NCBI GenBank assembly: GCA_963681505.1
Contig: OY811971.1
Location: forward strand, 23,653,036-23,717,035
Reading direction: 5' to 3'
DNA from: Eunapius fragilis
Taxonomy: Eukaryota > Porifera > Demospongiae > Spongillida > Spongillidae
Length of the DNA stretch: 64,000 nt
Part shown: positions 1-12,503 of the stretch, piece after piece
Numbering within the stretch: position 1 is the stretch's first letter
How the letters are laid out: the number at the start of each line of letters is the position of its first letter
Notes under the pieces: generated by a model
The model's database searches: none
Told to the model about the DNA's origin: nothing
The model's input: the letters and a program-made list of their open reading frames with translations, nothing else
Made by a program: the position numbers and the translations under genes

Positions 1-352
1 TGGTACCAGTCATTGCCCCTACACAAGGGTAGTCTGAAGCCACACCTACAACCAGGTGTTATTCACATGAAAACACAACACACCATGGTCAACAGGCTAA
101 CCTTTGGTCGGATAATGGTCACATTCACACCCTGTGTGGGCATGGTACCAGTCATTGCCCCTACACAAGGGCAGTCTGAAGCCACACCTACAACCAGGTG
201 TTATTCACATGAAAACACAACACACCTTGGTCACCAGGCTAACCTTTGGTCGGATAATGGTCACATTCACACCCTGTGTCGGCATGGTACCAGTCATTGC
301 CCCTACACAAGGGCAGTCTGAAGCCACACCTACAACCAGGTGTTATTCTAAT
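1..352. repeat. 142-bp tandem repeat (about 2.5 copies)
   Basis: The motif TGGTACCAGTCATTGCCCCT begins at 1, 143 and 285, a period of exactly 142 bases, with only scattered substitutions between copies. The array is cut by the window start and ends near 350. The ORFs seen across it repeat with the unit and look non-genic. Confidence 0.92.
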
Positions 353-619
353 TAAAACACCAGCTCACAAGGTACCCAGACCTTAAATCAGAGTCCCATG
401 TACCACACTATAAAAGAAAACAAGCTTCTCCCAATGTCATACCCTCTTGGTAACTATACTCATTCACCAGGACAACCCTTTGAAATGATTTATAGTACCT
501 GTCAAGTGGTAAGGGTTGAGTCACACAAGCTGACAAGGTACCCAACCTTAGATCAGAGCCCCTCGCAAATACTTGCGTATATGTATATGCCAGGGAAGAT
601 CAGAGCGATATACACTCAC
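353..619. other. Unique non-coding stretch
   Basis: No gene, repeat or RNA is recognised here. It separates the 142-bp repeat from the first hAT-type element. Confidence 0.5.
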
Positions 620-968
620 CAGCCCCGGATCCAGCATAGGCTTGGGGGGGGGCGGCTGCCCCCCCCCCCCATTCATATGAAATACCGCTCTACCCCCCCC
701 CCCCCCCCCCCCCCGCTCCACTCCCCACGCACTATCACGCACGTGCTTACAAACCAAGATATAAATCATCGTACGGCAAGCAGCCCTCCCCCCCCTTCCC
801 ACTTTTCGTATCGGACCTAAAACGGACAGCACCCCCCCCCCCCCCCCTCCTGCTTTTTGTATCCGCCCCTGACTTCGCAAGCATTCATTGTCAATGTGCC
901 GCCCCTCCCGTAAAACCGCCCCCCCCCCCCCCCCCCCACCCCTTAGCCATATCCTGGATCCGGGGCTG
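620..968. mobile_element. Non-autonomous hAT element with poly-C tracts
   Basis: Perfect 15-bp terminal inverted repeats (CAGCCCCGGATCCAG and its complement) bound a 349-bp element. The 8-bp direct repeat ACACTCAC lies immediately outside both ends (612-619 and 969-976), the target-site duplication expected for hAT transposons. The interior has no transposase. It is made of long C runs separated by a repeated module containing CTTTTYGTATC. The same module recurs in the elements at 28087-28388 and 59083-59439, so these form one family. Confidence 0.9.
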
Positions 969-1155
969 ACACTCACCTACACATAACCACTGACATTCCT
1001 GTCCTCTAGCTAGTTATATCGCTGCGCTTGGGTCTAGCCGTTTAAAAGTTATCGTCACGCGCCCGGAACCAGCAACTTAAGATTTGAGTTATTTCGTGAA
1101 CGTTTAATTAGAAGGAAGGTCACATTTGCTTACCCTGGCAAAGATGATTCCAAAT

Positions 1156-1375
1156 CTAGTACGAGCAAACATATGGTAAATACGTACGTAAATATATGCC
1201 GCATTTACTCGCTCTGCAAACGTGGCGTAAATATGTATGTAAATATGTTTGCACCTTTACGTATGCGGTAAATGTATTGTAAATATTAGCGTAAAACGTA
1301 ATAATGTTTACGTCCGTGTAAATACGAGCGTAAATATGATGTTTCACGTTTGCAATAAATTTACGCATAGCGTTC
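1156..1375. repeat. TTTACG/CGTAAA low-complexity repeat replacing a gene 3' end
   Basis: The stretch consists of irregular 8-12 base units built on CGTAAATA (plus) or TATTTACG (minus), with many CGTAC motifs. It stays open in the frame of the membrane-protein gene, giving a compositionally odd tail rich in Tyr, Thr and Ile. I see it as repeat sequence rather than genuine protein-coding sequence. Confidence 0.65.
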
Positions 1376-4300
1376 AGACGTAGTAAAGCCATTTTTTTGT
1401 CCAGTGCAGTCCAGAAGCGGTACCGGTCCTTGAATGGTGCTTCATAGCTATCAACAAGTGGCTTAACTGTGTTGATCAATGAGAATACTTTCCAATGTGA
1501 CAACTTAACAATATATGGTGTCATTGGAATCAGCAGGGAATAGGGCACAAGAAAAAAAATAGTTACCAGTAGACCGATGATAAATAAACCTATGTGTCTT
1601 GGACTGAGAAACGTCACATTTCCATCATATGCCCACACAAACAAAGTAATGCCATCCGAAGTATCCATAGGGGAATAAGAAAATATAATTAAAACCGTTC
1701 TTAGCATTTTGGAGTAAAAAAGTAAACACAGAGTTGCAATGACTGGGAATAGGCGATAACGACACATCCTGGATACCTTAGATGATACCTTTCCGCCCAT
1801 GATGATAGCTCCAATAATAACTGCCACATATACTGAGAACACAAACTGTAACCACACCTTTCCAGTGCTCTCCATTTTTTCATAAAAGCATGTCTCAATT
1901 CCAAGATCTAGGTTTAACCATGCAATAAAGGGGGAAAGCAGATATTTTCCAAGTGCATTACAAGATAATGGGAAAAGCTTGTTTTCATTCAGTCTAATTA
2001 CAAATGCATATAAAATCAAACTGTTTATTGTCCCGCTACTAACAGTGAAATTAAATGCTAATAGAAAAGCCACCAGTGCCACACCCATGAGAGCAAATGG
2101 GATCAGTAGTAAGAGGTAGTAGTTGGAACAGTTTGAGTTGCACTGAGGTGATCCAAGCATCATACTCTGGCGACCTTGACATTGACCACATAGTACATTG
2201 GAGCGGTTGTATTTGCATAGAATATCAGGACTGGACAAGCTGACTGAGGTCAAATCATTGAAATATTCTGTTGGACAATCATCTATAATTCCAATTGTAT
2301 TATTTGAGAAAATACCAATCCACTTTGTACCTGATGACCAAGAAACAGACTGATTATGGATATTGCACTTGAATCCATGGTTCAATAATAGAAAGGCACA
2401 GTCACATGATGCAGATGAATCATTGCTTATTGAAAATCCAATGGGACAAGGTAACACAGTAATTTGAAAATAAATTCTATTCATGATCTCAACAGCACTG
2501 TTGAATGACACCTCAGTTGTCAGGCCTAAAATGTAAGGAGCAGGTTCATTTTTAACAGAAAAATTATATGTATCACAATACTTTGCAGTTCTAAATGCAG
2601 AAGCTATTAAGCAGTGGCGGATCCAGGGGGGGGTCTAGGGGGTCTAAAGACCCCCCCCTCGCTCCGATTGAACTATGAATAATTAACAAAGTATGAATAA
2701 TTAAAGCAATGTAAATTAATTTTAAAAGCAATTAATTGACACACGTTCCAATATTATGAAGCGTTCGAAGAGCACGATTCCGTTGCAAGGTGGCGAAAAG
2801 CGTAAAGCGAGGAAAAAAGAAGGCAATTTAACTGATTATTTTAGTTTGGATCGGTAAGTATCTCTCTGCACCATGCTTGCTTCTATAACCTGTTAATCAT
2901 ACATGCATGTAACTATTTATATTTGTTGCACATGTTTGTGAAGAATTTTGAGCTTGATATAATAAAAAGGCGTTGGTTTCTGGGGCTCTGCCCCCTTGTG
3001 AATATAATTATTAGACCCCCCCCTTCCAAATTCCTGTATCCGCCCCTGATTAAGTATCCATTATTCTTGTTCATGTAGACAACACCAGGAACAACCCCAC
3101 CTCTTTGGCCTTGTGTGATCAGTAATTTTGAAACTGTTTCTCCTGGGTACCGGTATACATTGTTACCTTCATTACCAGAATGTGAACACTGGAGTGGAGA
3201 ACTTTGTTTGCAATAACATACAATTGTAGGATCTGAAGCAATCAATGATGTAGAATTGTCATGTTGGCTGATGTAAGTTGTCATATTAAAAATTGCTCCA
3301 GATGATTTGGTGCACAAATCATGATATTGATGTGGTATATTTGTGCAATCCAAAGTACAGCTGTCAATATTCCCTCCATACAGCACGCTGCCAGCCTCCC
3401 CAGCATAGTTGTCTTCAAAGAACATAATAACTCCTAAACTTGCATTCGCATTAAATTGTAAGGCACACTTTTGTTGTGTGTATGGTGAAGGAATACCACT
3501 TTGGATATATATGGCACCACCTTGAATATAAGCAGTGTTACCAATAAAGGACACATTTGATGGAAAAAAGAGATACATGAAGGATGATAAATCTATATAA
3601 AGAGCTCCACCGTACGATGCATAATTGTAGGCAAAAAATACTACAGCACATTCTGAAATAAATAACTTCGAAGAAAGAAGTAATATTGATCCTCCATTTC
3701 TATTTGTAGCAATATTAGTGAAATTGACATTGCCATTTAAAATTATTGATGAATTAATAGCAGTTATACGACTGTGATCGAAATTGCTGTTAGAGATATA
3801 AACGTCAACTGAATCACTAAGCAGCTCAGCATACATTAGATAGGAGTTGTCCATTCTTACATGAGTATACTGTGTACCACTTATAATAAATCTCTCATTG
3901 TTGCCATTTGGATGTAAAGTATTAGCATACAAAAAAATAATGTATACAAATACGTGTCCTGCATTACTCTCTACTATGGAGGATGTATCATTAGTTAATG
4001 TTGTGTCATCCTTTATTATTGATCTTTCAAGATAAATGTGAACATTATGAAAGACACTCTCAGAGGTATTAATGTAAAGAGAACCACATGCAACACCATA
4101 GTTGCACTCCAAAGCAGAATTATTCATTATAAATAGAGATGTATTGCTTTTTAAATTCGATGAACTCATCATAGCATAAAAATACACACTTCCATAAGTT
4201 GACACTCCTGATTTGCTGGAAACTTTGTTGATTTTTATATCTGAACTAGAAAGTGCTTTAAAATAAAAGTTACTACCAAACTGTCCTTGATTTCTGTAAG

Positions 4301-5258
4301 ATAGAATGTGACTAATTATAATATGAGCATCATATGATTTCTGTTCCATTACCACTGCTAAACCAGTTCCAGGGGTAATAGTTTGACAGTTCGGAATTGA
4401 CCCATCAATACCAAAACTTAACACTAGATAGGAGAGTATTAATTCATGTCCTTCGGAAATATTATTGACCAGGTCTTGAAATTTAAGATAGAGATTTCCG
4501 CCACTCAATGCACTACAAGAATATTTATAATTGTTGTATACACTGGTTTTGATATTCAGCGTGTTGTTGCATATAGTTGAAACAAAAACTTTCGTCAGCT
4601 TATCTTTCACAATTTGATTGTTTCCTATAAATGATGAACTTCTTATTGCTGAGTGTCCTAGCACATTCACGCCCAATAAACCATACCCAGTACTATTTTT
4701 TATGGTCACACCATGTATCAAGAGGTCATTTACATTCAAAAGATGGGTGGTGGCATTAAGTGAGGTCTGAGATGAATGCACTCCACAGTTCGTTATCGTG
4801 ATGTTTATTAAGCGTAGGCTTGTTATGTTTGAAAACAAAAACCCAGATGAGCCAGTGCATGTAATCTTTGATAGTGACTCAGCATACGTGAAGCTGTTGT
4901 CATCATTGTAGTGGTCAAAATTGTATATAACGCCATCATTGGCTATGGAAGATGAATGCATAAGACTGCCATTACCTATTAAATCCAATGAGTAGATATC
5001 TTGAATTACAATAATTCCTTTGGTGTTTAGAAAGTGGTTGCCAGGTAAAAATATAAACGTAGAATTTGACACAAAGTATTGTGAGAGATTTTGAACATAT
5101 GTGTTGATATTAAAACATGCATTCCCATCAGGAGGACATGAGCTATTTGAGGTATCTTGTGGTACTACGTAATAAATATGACCACATGGTTTACCAATAG
5201 TCATGGTAAACATCAAAGTCATGATGATGCACCACAACCTCATTCTGTGACAGCACAA
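1156..5258 (-). CDS. Secreted beta-helix-like protein with C-terminal multi-pass membrane domain, split by a hAT insertion
   Basis: The first half (3049-5258) starts with a hydrophobic signal-like segment after MCCHRMRLW; Met6 is an equally possible start. About 700 residues of Asn/Ser-rich repeats follow, with motifs such as GGALYIDLS and GGAIYIQSG typical of Pmp-like or right-handed beta-helix repeats. The second half (1156-2605) has a Cys-rich juxtamembrane region (CDC, CGQCQG, CNSNC) and about five hydrophobic spans (for example YYLLLLIPFALMGVALVAF and LFIIGLLVTIFFLVPYSLL). The two halves are in different frames only because a 437-bp transposon with a 6-bp duplication lies at 2612-3048. 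Discounting 443 bases puts both in one register with no stop. The protein is probably a surface receptor or adhesin-like molecule; the function is unknown. The C-terminus after about 1376 is repeat-derived, so the copy is probably damaged. Similarity to large sponge families is from memory of the architecture. Confidence 0.75.
2612..3048. mobile_element. hAT deletion derivative inserted in the membrane-protein gene
   Basis: The terminal inverted repeats CAGTGGCGGATCCAGG and CCTGTATCCGCCCCTG match over 16 bases with two mismatches. The flanking direct repeat ATTAAG (2606-2611, 3049-3054) is six bases. The interior keeps a first-exon-like transposase start on the plus strand, so this is a deletion derivative rather than a pure MITE. 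Confidence 0.88.
2756..2852 (+). pseudogene. Remnant first exon of a hAT transposase
   Basis: An ATG opens about 32 codons of basic sequence (MKRSKSTIPLQGGEKRKARK, then GNLTDYFSL), ending at a good splice donor (CG followed by GTAAGT). The basic, short leader is what precedes the zinc-finger exon in many animal hAT/ZMYM-like transposases. No zinc finger or catalytic domain follows. It lies on the strand opposite the host gene. The family assignment rests on the surrounding TIRs. Confidence 0.5.
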
Positions 5259-5425
5259 AAGTGTTAGTCTGTGTTACCAGTTATATTCTGGGAGAAGAAA
5301 ATACATGAATTGTTAATAATACACATTGCTGATAGCCTGTCTAAGGTCAACCCATCCAATCCTCTAACCCACCCCAATCGTGTTGTGCATGATTTTTAAA
5401 AATCACCTCCAGGCTTAATTGGTGT

Positions 5426-5782
5426 ATGTTCCGTACGGATGACCAGCTATGTTACACGATGGATGCGTTCGAAGAATACCTTGTTGCTACATTTCCAAAA
5501 GACACTAAGAGAACAGGAAATGCCGTAATTCTCCAACAGTTTGAAGAACAGATCATCAGCTTTTTAAAGAATCCTCTGTGTATTGAGAATGCAAATACTC
5601 GCCATTTTGTTAAAAGAAGAGGATTTCAACTGCTTGACTTGCCTGAAGCTGGAATAAGGGGTTCATTGGTTGTCCAAGTTGAGGAGGAAAATGGAGGTAA
5701 TTGGTTTTGTATTCGTATTCATTATGCTGTATTTGATTACAATTTGCTGGTAAATAGAACTGTAATGATCACACAATCATGA
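5426..5782 (+). CDS. Unrecognised 118-residue ORF, possibly a transposon-derived exon
   Basis: I do not recognise this protein. It has an acidic N-terminal part (DAFEEYLVATFPKD), a helical stretch (LQQFEEQIISFLKNP) and a segment with KRRGFQLLDLPEAG. A possible splice donor (GGAG followed by GTAATTGG) lies near 5696, so the last 29 residues may be intron. No promoter or partner exon is evident, and the downstream 2 kb has no convincing coding continuation. It could be a captured exon of an integrase-like element; that is a guess from its composition. Confidence 0.35.
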   Translation: MFRTDDQLCYTMDAFEEYLVATFPKDTKRTGNAVILQQFEEQIISFLKNPLCIENANTRHFVKRRGFQLLDLPEAGIRGSLVVQVEEENGGNWFCIRIHYAVFDYNLLVNRTVMITQS

Positions 5783-8560
5783 AAGGCTATAGAAGGGTTG
5801 CTATAGTGGAGGAATTCTATAACTTTTTAAAACCGTTCCATGATAAAGATTGTGCAAGAAAAACCTATGCAAGAATTTGCAATTGAAGTACCATACATGC
5901 AGTTTTATAGTTAGGCTAAATTGAGTCATGTGTGTGCCACACCTTATACTTTATAGGTCCCATCATTGTGCAAGTTACGAGTGTTGAATTCATGCTATTC
6001 TGCTTGTGATCTGTAATTTTTGGAACTTCAGTCTATCAGTGGAAGGATGGGAAAGTTTTATCCGTGTCTCTTCAAGTGGCTTCACAAGAATGTGCACCAT
6101 CAAATTCATTTTCAAAGAATGCATTATCATTTTATCATCTGATTGCCTTTGCAATCAGATGATAAAAACTGAAGCACCTCACACTGCCATAATGGGGGTA
6201 ATTGCAAAAACAATGCATCAGCATGCAGGGAAATAATTAACACCATCTTATAGCACCAAAACTCTTTTCTTGCATGGATACTCCCATCATTATCATGCGT
6301 GTACAAAAAAATTAAGGCGCAACAGTCCTAAGTACAGCTGTTAAAAAAGAAACACTCTTCCCGCTCTGCTATTTTTCACCCATGACATTCTTGAACTAAT
6401 GAAGATTTTTAAAAACCTTGAGCAGGATAGATTAAACATTGCAACTAAGTGAAGATGATAAAGATGATGAAGACACCTGGGTTACTATCTGTGATGTGAA
6501 TATACATAGCGATTCAATTGCCCTACCGTTTGTTCATAACGCCAGGTAAATATTCATTTGTAACCCTGACGTGACGGATTACATTGACATCAGGCTTACG
6601 TACCCGCGTTCGGACCAATTAGTCAGGGGGTCGGATTGCGGTTGGTAATATTCATTTGTGTGAGTACGTGAGCAACATCCTCAAGACAACGTATGATTTC
6701 ATCTGGTCCCCACAAATAAATGGTTACCTGCAAAAAATGTACCCCTCCAGAGGGCTGCAACAAAATGTAAAAATGTACGATGGGATTTCTATCTCTTCAT
6801 AGAATGTATTGTCTCGAAACATCCACATTTTGCAAAAAAAAAGTCGCCTACTGGCATTACAGAATCACCAGGGCACCTTGTCAGCATTATTTAGAACAAT
6901 TACAGGATTTTGACGCACTACCCAGACCAAAGATATATGGGTGTTACGCCCATTTGGGTCGAAGTGCGAGACCCATATTGGTTTGCGATACCTGATACGC
7001 CTGAATTGCTGTGGTACCACAAGGCTATATACCTACATCTCCAATGAGCTAGCTGAATTACCTTATCATCACTGCTGCATAATTCATGCTGAAACACAAT
7101 TTACTACCTGCACTTAGCCAAAAAATTACGATGATTCCACCATATAAACAGTAAATGAAATTTGGCTGTGTACGTAACCTCTATAACATGCCAGCGCAAT
7201 ACAAATACTATTTCGCTGCCAGGGCCTTGCGAACACCGACTGCCCGACAGCAAATCCGTGCGGCATATATACATAGCCTAATGAGGGGATATGGGATGTG
7301 GTTCCATGGCGGGCGAGGCGGCCCGAAAAGGCAGCCTTGGGAACGGCGGCCCGAACGCAGGATACCCTGTATACAAACAAAATAGCTACAAAATGCAACA
7401 TGCGCTGCTTGGCATGCGTTATTTGTTTCAGTACCAAATTCAGAACAAAGCGGACCGATGAAGTGCTACAATAGGCACACATGCATGCAACTAGCTCTCG
7501 TGTCAAACCAAAAGGAAAGAAGTGTATGTAGATAAAGGTATTAATTCCTCAGTGGCCGCGTTATCTTTATACGAGTTATCATAACAACATGCATGTGTAG
7601 CTTTACATGTATAAGTGTTAGCGTATGGCATTATTCATGAACAATTCATTCTGACAGCAATGGTACCACCCATTCCTTTATATCCCAGCTGCCTCTATTA
7701 CACGTGGGGCGATGTATTGTATTGTAATCTTGAGGCTACCTTAGTATGTTGCAGGCAGATACAATTTATTTTGGGACGTCATTAGCATGGATGAATACCC
7801 AGTTCAGAAAATCCCGCGATTTGCTCTTACTCATTTCTTCTCTCGCTGAATCCGCCATTCCAGTGTTGCATGGATTCGAAAAACTTTGGTAGTCTATAAA
7901 TTGGCCCCACAAATTATTATGCTATAATTCCATTATCACTTCATTAACTTTGACATGCACGCAGTGTACGGGTAGACATTATACGTGGCAATACATAGAG
8001 CTTACATTGCAAAAGTCTTCCCGCTTTTCAAAGTATATACATAAGTCTAATTCTCTAAATGCTGCGTAAAATATATTTATATAGGCGGTACCGCAATTAA
8101 ATGTTAGCATGATTCTAACAATTAAATTGGCACACAAAGTGCCCCAACCTTAGCATACTCATCTCCTCACTACATCATCTCCCCAATCTCATATATCACT
8201 AGCTATGGTACGGATAAAACACTCTGTTCTCTGCCCCCACCTTCCCTGCTATGTCTACCTCTTCCTCCACCCTCTCCACCCCCACAGGTCCACCTTCCCT
8301 CCCACTGCTGTTGGCTTTCCCTGCTCATGGTACCTCCATCAACATCATTCAGAAGATAGGTACCAACTACCCCACCTTTGGTACATTCCTCCTCAATGAC
8401 CTCACTGGTAAAGTTTGGCATTGGCAGAGCTGTCTCCCCCCCCCCCCCCCCCCCCCCCCCCCTCCCAAGAGGTGCCTTAAGGCATGGCACTCATGTAAAG
8501 CATGGCAGAAAATGTCTGTGCTTAGAAATCTGGTCTGCTAAGGCATGGAGAGGGTCTCCA
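5783..8560. other. Long non-coding stretch with decayed repeats
   Basis: Only short ORFs occur, none with recognisable domains. Visible local structures are a short palindrome at about 6125-6167 (TTTTATCATCTGATTGCCTT mirrored by AAGGCAATCAGATGATAAAA-type sequence) and a 26-base C run at about 8437-8462. The region 7200-7380 is GC-richer, but I find no supported gene. Confidence 0.5.
8437..8462. repeat. Poly-C homopolymer run
   Basis: About 26 consecutive C residues follow CAGAGCTGTCT. Unlike the other C runs in this window it is not clearly inside a bounded hAT-like element. The proline-only ORFs across it are artefacts of the homopolymer. Confidence 0.85.
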
Positions 8561-8589
8561 TGATACTGGAACAATACGCTTCCCTTGAA

Positions 8590-8686
8590 GCCATCTGATC
8601 TCTTTAATATTGCTGTGGTGATGTTTTCAGCATTTAGAAGACCATTGGATGTGATAATTCCTATCAATGCACCCCAGACCACACAC
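8590..8686 (-). pseudogene. Possible Rpn1/PSMD2-like exon fragment
   Basis: Behind a plausible acceptor (AATGCAG at 8687-8693), the minus strand reads VVWGALIGIITSNG then ENITTAILKRSD. This resembles the part of Rpn1 where an Ala/Gly-rich repeat helix precedes a conserved T-S-T-I-L-type segment. It lies downstream, in the same orientation, of the much clearer Rpn1-like exon at 12139-12270, so both could belong to one degraded gene. No continuation with matching phase is visible. The similarity is short and could be chance. Confidence 0.3.
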
Positions 8687-8699
8687 CTGCATTGATAAA

Positions 8700-11600
8700 C
8701 CAAAACAGTATGACCCAACCTTGGCCACTCCCCTCATTGGTACTGTATGGCTGCTCACAAGATGGTCACTAGCTATGTTGAAAGTAAGTGTAATTCAGTC
8801 ATATAATACCCTTTCCATCTCCATCACCTCGCTATAACACTTAACCCCTTATGTACATTGTTACCGAAGGCCATTCCATGTCCTCGGTAACAAGGTACCA
8901 TTTGCCATTCCTTAGAGGCACCTCAGTCATGGATTCAGCTCTCGTGATAAACTCAGTACTGTATTGATCTCTGTTTGGCCCGTCCCCTCTTCCCATTTAT
9001 ATGCCTGCTGTCATCATCATGGATTTGATCACCTGACACTGGCAATACCTTGTAAAGATACACTTTGAGGGGATGAACCCAGTTAAGCAGCTGACCTATG
9101 GAGATCTATTTAGCTGTTTACTATTTTGAAAGACTAGCCTAACTGCACACACATACCCCCACACACATGCTCACACACCAGAGGCTAGCCAAGGTCCTGG
9201 ATTTGTACACATGACATCCATTAGTTGGCCAGCATTTCTAGCTGACCGGCGGGCTTACCCAGCTATCCTGGCTAGTGTAGCCTTAACCAGTGGCCAGGCT
9301 TGGAAAGGTTTTCTGATAACTCTTCCACATGTGTGTGACACTTGGTGTATGTACAGACAATGATGGACACTGATCGCTAGGATCCTTGTACAGGTGTGCA
9401 TGCCTTAAGGTTTGTCCATCAGGCCAGGGATATCCAGCCATAAAGTTGGGTATTGTCAGTACAGAGTCAACTCAAAGAAGTAGTGTGTGTGTGTGAGAGA
9501 GAGAGAGACAGAGAGGGAGGGATGGGGTAAAAGAAAAAGGAGTTGGTAAAAATGGTGGTTGTTTACAGTGGCTGTTACAACCACATGACCAATCATGGTT
9601 TACATCACCTGACTATAGGGTTAACAGCTGACCTTTGGAAACCTGATTGTCTATCTCCATCTATCTATATGTAACCTCAAACACATGTGACCCATGACTC
9701 CATGTGTACAGTGGGGAAAAATTGCACCTCATGAATCAAGAAAAATAATGACTTCAGCTGGAAGCAAAAGAAGCTACTGGTGCTCTTAGTCTGCCCTATC
9801 CATCAGCACTGCTTTTTGTGGGGCAAGATAAAGTTTGATACAGGTAAGCTAATAACACAGTTTCTTTTGCTTTTCCTGATAGGTGAGGTGCCATTTTCCT
9901 TATATGTAATTTTCCTTATATGTGAGTCCTACTGTATGAACATAATAAACATGTCTACCAGTGCACATGTAACCTCAAGGACATGTCACATGTGACCCAC
10001 CCAGCCTTCATAATTTTGTGCATGTGGATGTAACTTCCAGATAATGCCTACCTCTTGCCATGCATCATCATTTTTAAAATCACACTCAACCATACACATG
10101 TACACACAATACAGCAGTGAGTGGGGTGGGGGGAGAGAACATGTCCATGCCATACCTAGTGATCCAGTAGGTTGGGAAGATGGAGGTGTTGGTACAAGAT
10201 GACTGGTATGTAGTTGGGGCACTGCATGAGGCCAAAGTATAAAGTGCAGTGAGTTGGTTAATTCCTGCTTTCCTGACCACGTGACTGAGTAACCTGGTTG
10301 TTGCTGTCTATAATTTATGACCCTGTCAAGGATAACACTGTACTGAAAGGTCACAGCCCTAGTATGCGGCCATGCAATTTGTGGACAAAAGGCATACCTC
10401 TTGAAATATTGAAAAAGTGGCGCAATGCCCTAGCAATGACCCTTGACAACTGACACCCTTAAAATCTTTGCACTACATGTTTGCACCTGTCACCATTTAA
10501 AAGCCATACATGGAATGAAGAACCTTTGTTCTATTTGTAGCCAAAGTCACGTGGCCTAGTTTTCTCTCTACAACTTCCTACAAGCGGCCCTTTTTGGACA
10601 AACGCATCGACTTCACAGTACTTTTTTGACCCCGTAGGCAAATTCTGCTCCCCAGTTAGTAGCACAGAACAAAAGGAGACAGAAGGTACTTACGACATAT
10701 ACTATGGAACTGTAGCCATACTTTTTCTTGAAGTATACTGTGGTTTAAGCCACAGTGTTTGCTAGCCCAGAGGAAAAATCTTGCCCAAGGATGATGACAT
10801 GATGGTGATGTTTGATGGCTAATGGTGATGGGAAAGGTAAACTGTATCCCAGAGGATTTCATAGGTAATTGTGAGTACCTTAAGTGCTTTGTGTATGTGA
10901 TTCCCCACAAACACTCTACCCAAGGACTGCTGTCTAATGCTGTATCCAGCCCTTGAACAAAGCGTCCTTCATGCTGGTAGAATTTTTTGGTGTATTATAC
11001 ATAACACAGTACTATTTTACTTACCAAACCATCTGAAGGGATGGAGATGGTCTTGTCAGGACTTGTGGCGGCAAGCTTGCTTAGCACTTGTGATGCCATC
11101 TTCACTTCACCCTTGGTAGGTTTTGCATCACAATCATGGATATAATGTAATCACCAATACGTATGTTCTTCTTACAGGAAGAACACTCAACATGTATGTC
11201 CTGCAGGAGTACCATTATGATTGGTGGTGCTGTTTCAGTGCTGATGGCAATAAAGGTGCATCCACGAAGCTGCAAGGACATTTCACATTGCTACAACTGA
11301 AGGATTCAGATCACCTGACCATACATCACTAGTGCCCTACATGGGAGCTCCAATGGGCTGGCACAGGAGCTCCGGACAGATCAGGCATTACAATGATCCA
11401 GGATAGCTGAATTGTTCAAGCTTCTAAATGGCATATCAGGTGGGTGGGGTGGTGGGTGTTGGACAACCTATCTGATATGGTGGTGTTGGCTTAGCACCCC
11501 TTTTGGGATAACATACCTATATGCAAAAACATGCATGTAGTACAGACCCACAATTATGTTGATATTGATACCATGCATCTGTCTTCAGCATGAACCTACT

Positions 11601-11940
11601 CAGTGATTGCTGTTGAGCCGTAGCAAGTTTTAAGGGTCCCCCTATGTCTCAGGTGTCCCACACCACTCAGCACGTCTCAATACACTGAGATGGGGGACAA
11701 AATTATTAGTGGTTATGGACTAGAATGCACTACACCAATGAAGTTATGGTTTACACTTTCCCCTATCAGTGGTCATGCAGAAGGGGACTAAGCTATCAGG
11801 GATCTATCATATCCCAAGTTAGGAGGGGGGGGAGGGGAAGGTTCCAACACCACATCCATACTATGCTAGGGTCAGGTCAGGGTACATGTATTATAGCATC
11901 ATAGCGCCAATGGGGACTCATACAATTTATTAAATAACAT
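8700..11940. other. Non-coding stretch, possibly introns of a degraded minus-strand gene
   Basis: Only short ORFs occur. A splice-like context on the minus strand around 11020-11120 (open segment starting at ATG in GAAGATGGCATCACAAG, ending before GTAAGTAAA) could be an exon, but I recognise no domain. Short GT/GA microsatellites occur at about 9485-9515 and a G-rich tract at 11820-11840. Confidence 0.4.
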
Positions 11941-11949
11941 ATTAAAATT

Positions 11950-12150
11950 AACTAACTACTCATTATAAACAGTTGGGTGTGGTAAACTCACCTCTCTGGC
12001 TAAGTTGAGGAAGCGGGCGCATTGCCATCCATTTGGTGAACAACAGGTGCCAATGGGGGAGCTTACTGCAGTACACGTAACTAATTATTGACACATTAAT
12101 AACTAACTGTTATAAACAGTAGGGTGTGGTGACCTCACCCCTCTGGCTAA
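11950..12150. repeat. About 142-bp tandem duplication of an exon end and its splice donor
   Basis: The sequence ATTATAAACAGTTGGGTGTGGT with CTCACCTCTCTGGCTAAGTTGAG is echoed about 140 bases later as TTATAAACAGTAGGGTGTGGTGACCTCACCCCTCTGGCTAAGTAGAG. On the minus strand each copy ends with LARE/LARG followed by a GTGAG donor. The second unit is the end of the Rpn1-like exon at 12139-12270, so the exon 3' boundary has been duplicated. Confidence 0.7.
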
Positions 12151-12270
12151 GTAGAGAAAGTTGGTGTTGAGGTGTACATTGGACATGATCTCGGTGATGT
12201 CATCGGCATCAGAGCAGTCTTCTTCAAGCTCCAGGAACATCTGCTGTCTGTCCAACATGAAGGCCAGCTG
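12139..12270 (-). pseudogene. Rpn1/PSMD2-like exon (26S proteasome non-ATPase subunit)
   Basis: A 44-codon phase-0 exon lies between a CAGTAG acceptor and a GTGAGG donor. It reads [18 protein letters not shown], then [19 protein letters not shown]. This closely matches a conserved segment of eukaryotic Rpn1 (PSMD2), the largest base subunit of the 26S proteasome and a ubiquitin-receptor scaffold. In Rpn1 this segment follows directly after the part encoded by the last exon of the gene at 18631-20845, yet here it lies 8 kb away on the opposite strand and with a different intron phase. It is therefore a second, fragmentary locus rather than the missing continuation. It could be a real exon of a diverged paralogue whose other exons I cannot see. 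Confidence 0.7.
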
Positions 12271-12425
12271 CTACTGGTGGAAAGAGACAATGGTTACCAA
12301 TGGTAACTACATTTATACCATTACCATAGCAACATCAGGCATTCATTATACCCAGCTGCATGATACAATACTGTATATTGCTCATGCATGTGTGCAAGTC
12401 ACCATGGTGATGTATCAAACACCAC

Positions 12426-12427
<2 letters not shown>

Positions 12428-12499
<72 letters not shown>
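12428..12499. repeat. (CA)n microsatellite
   Basis: A near-pure CA dinucleotide tract of about 70 bases. The poly-His/Thr ORF across it is an artefact. Confidence 0.95.

Positions 12500-12503
<4 letters not shown>

Noticed and set aside
548-976. Gly-rich or Pro-rich ORFs around C runs (also 8203-8541, 28103-28414, 59053-59464)
   Set aside because: They are homopolymer artefacts inside non-autonomous elements.
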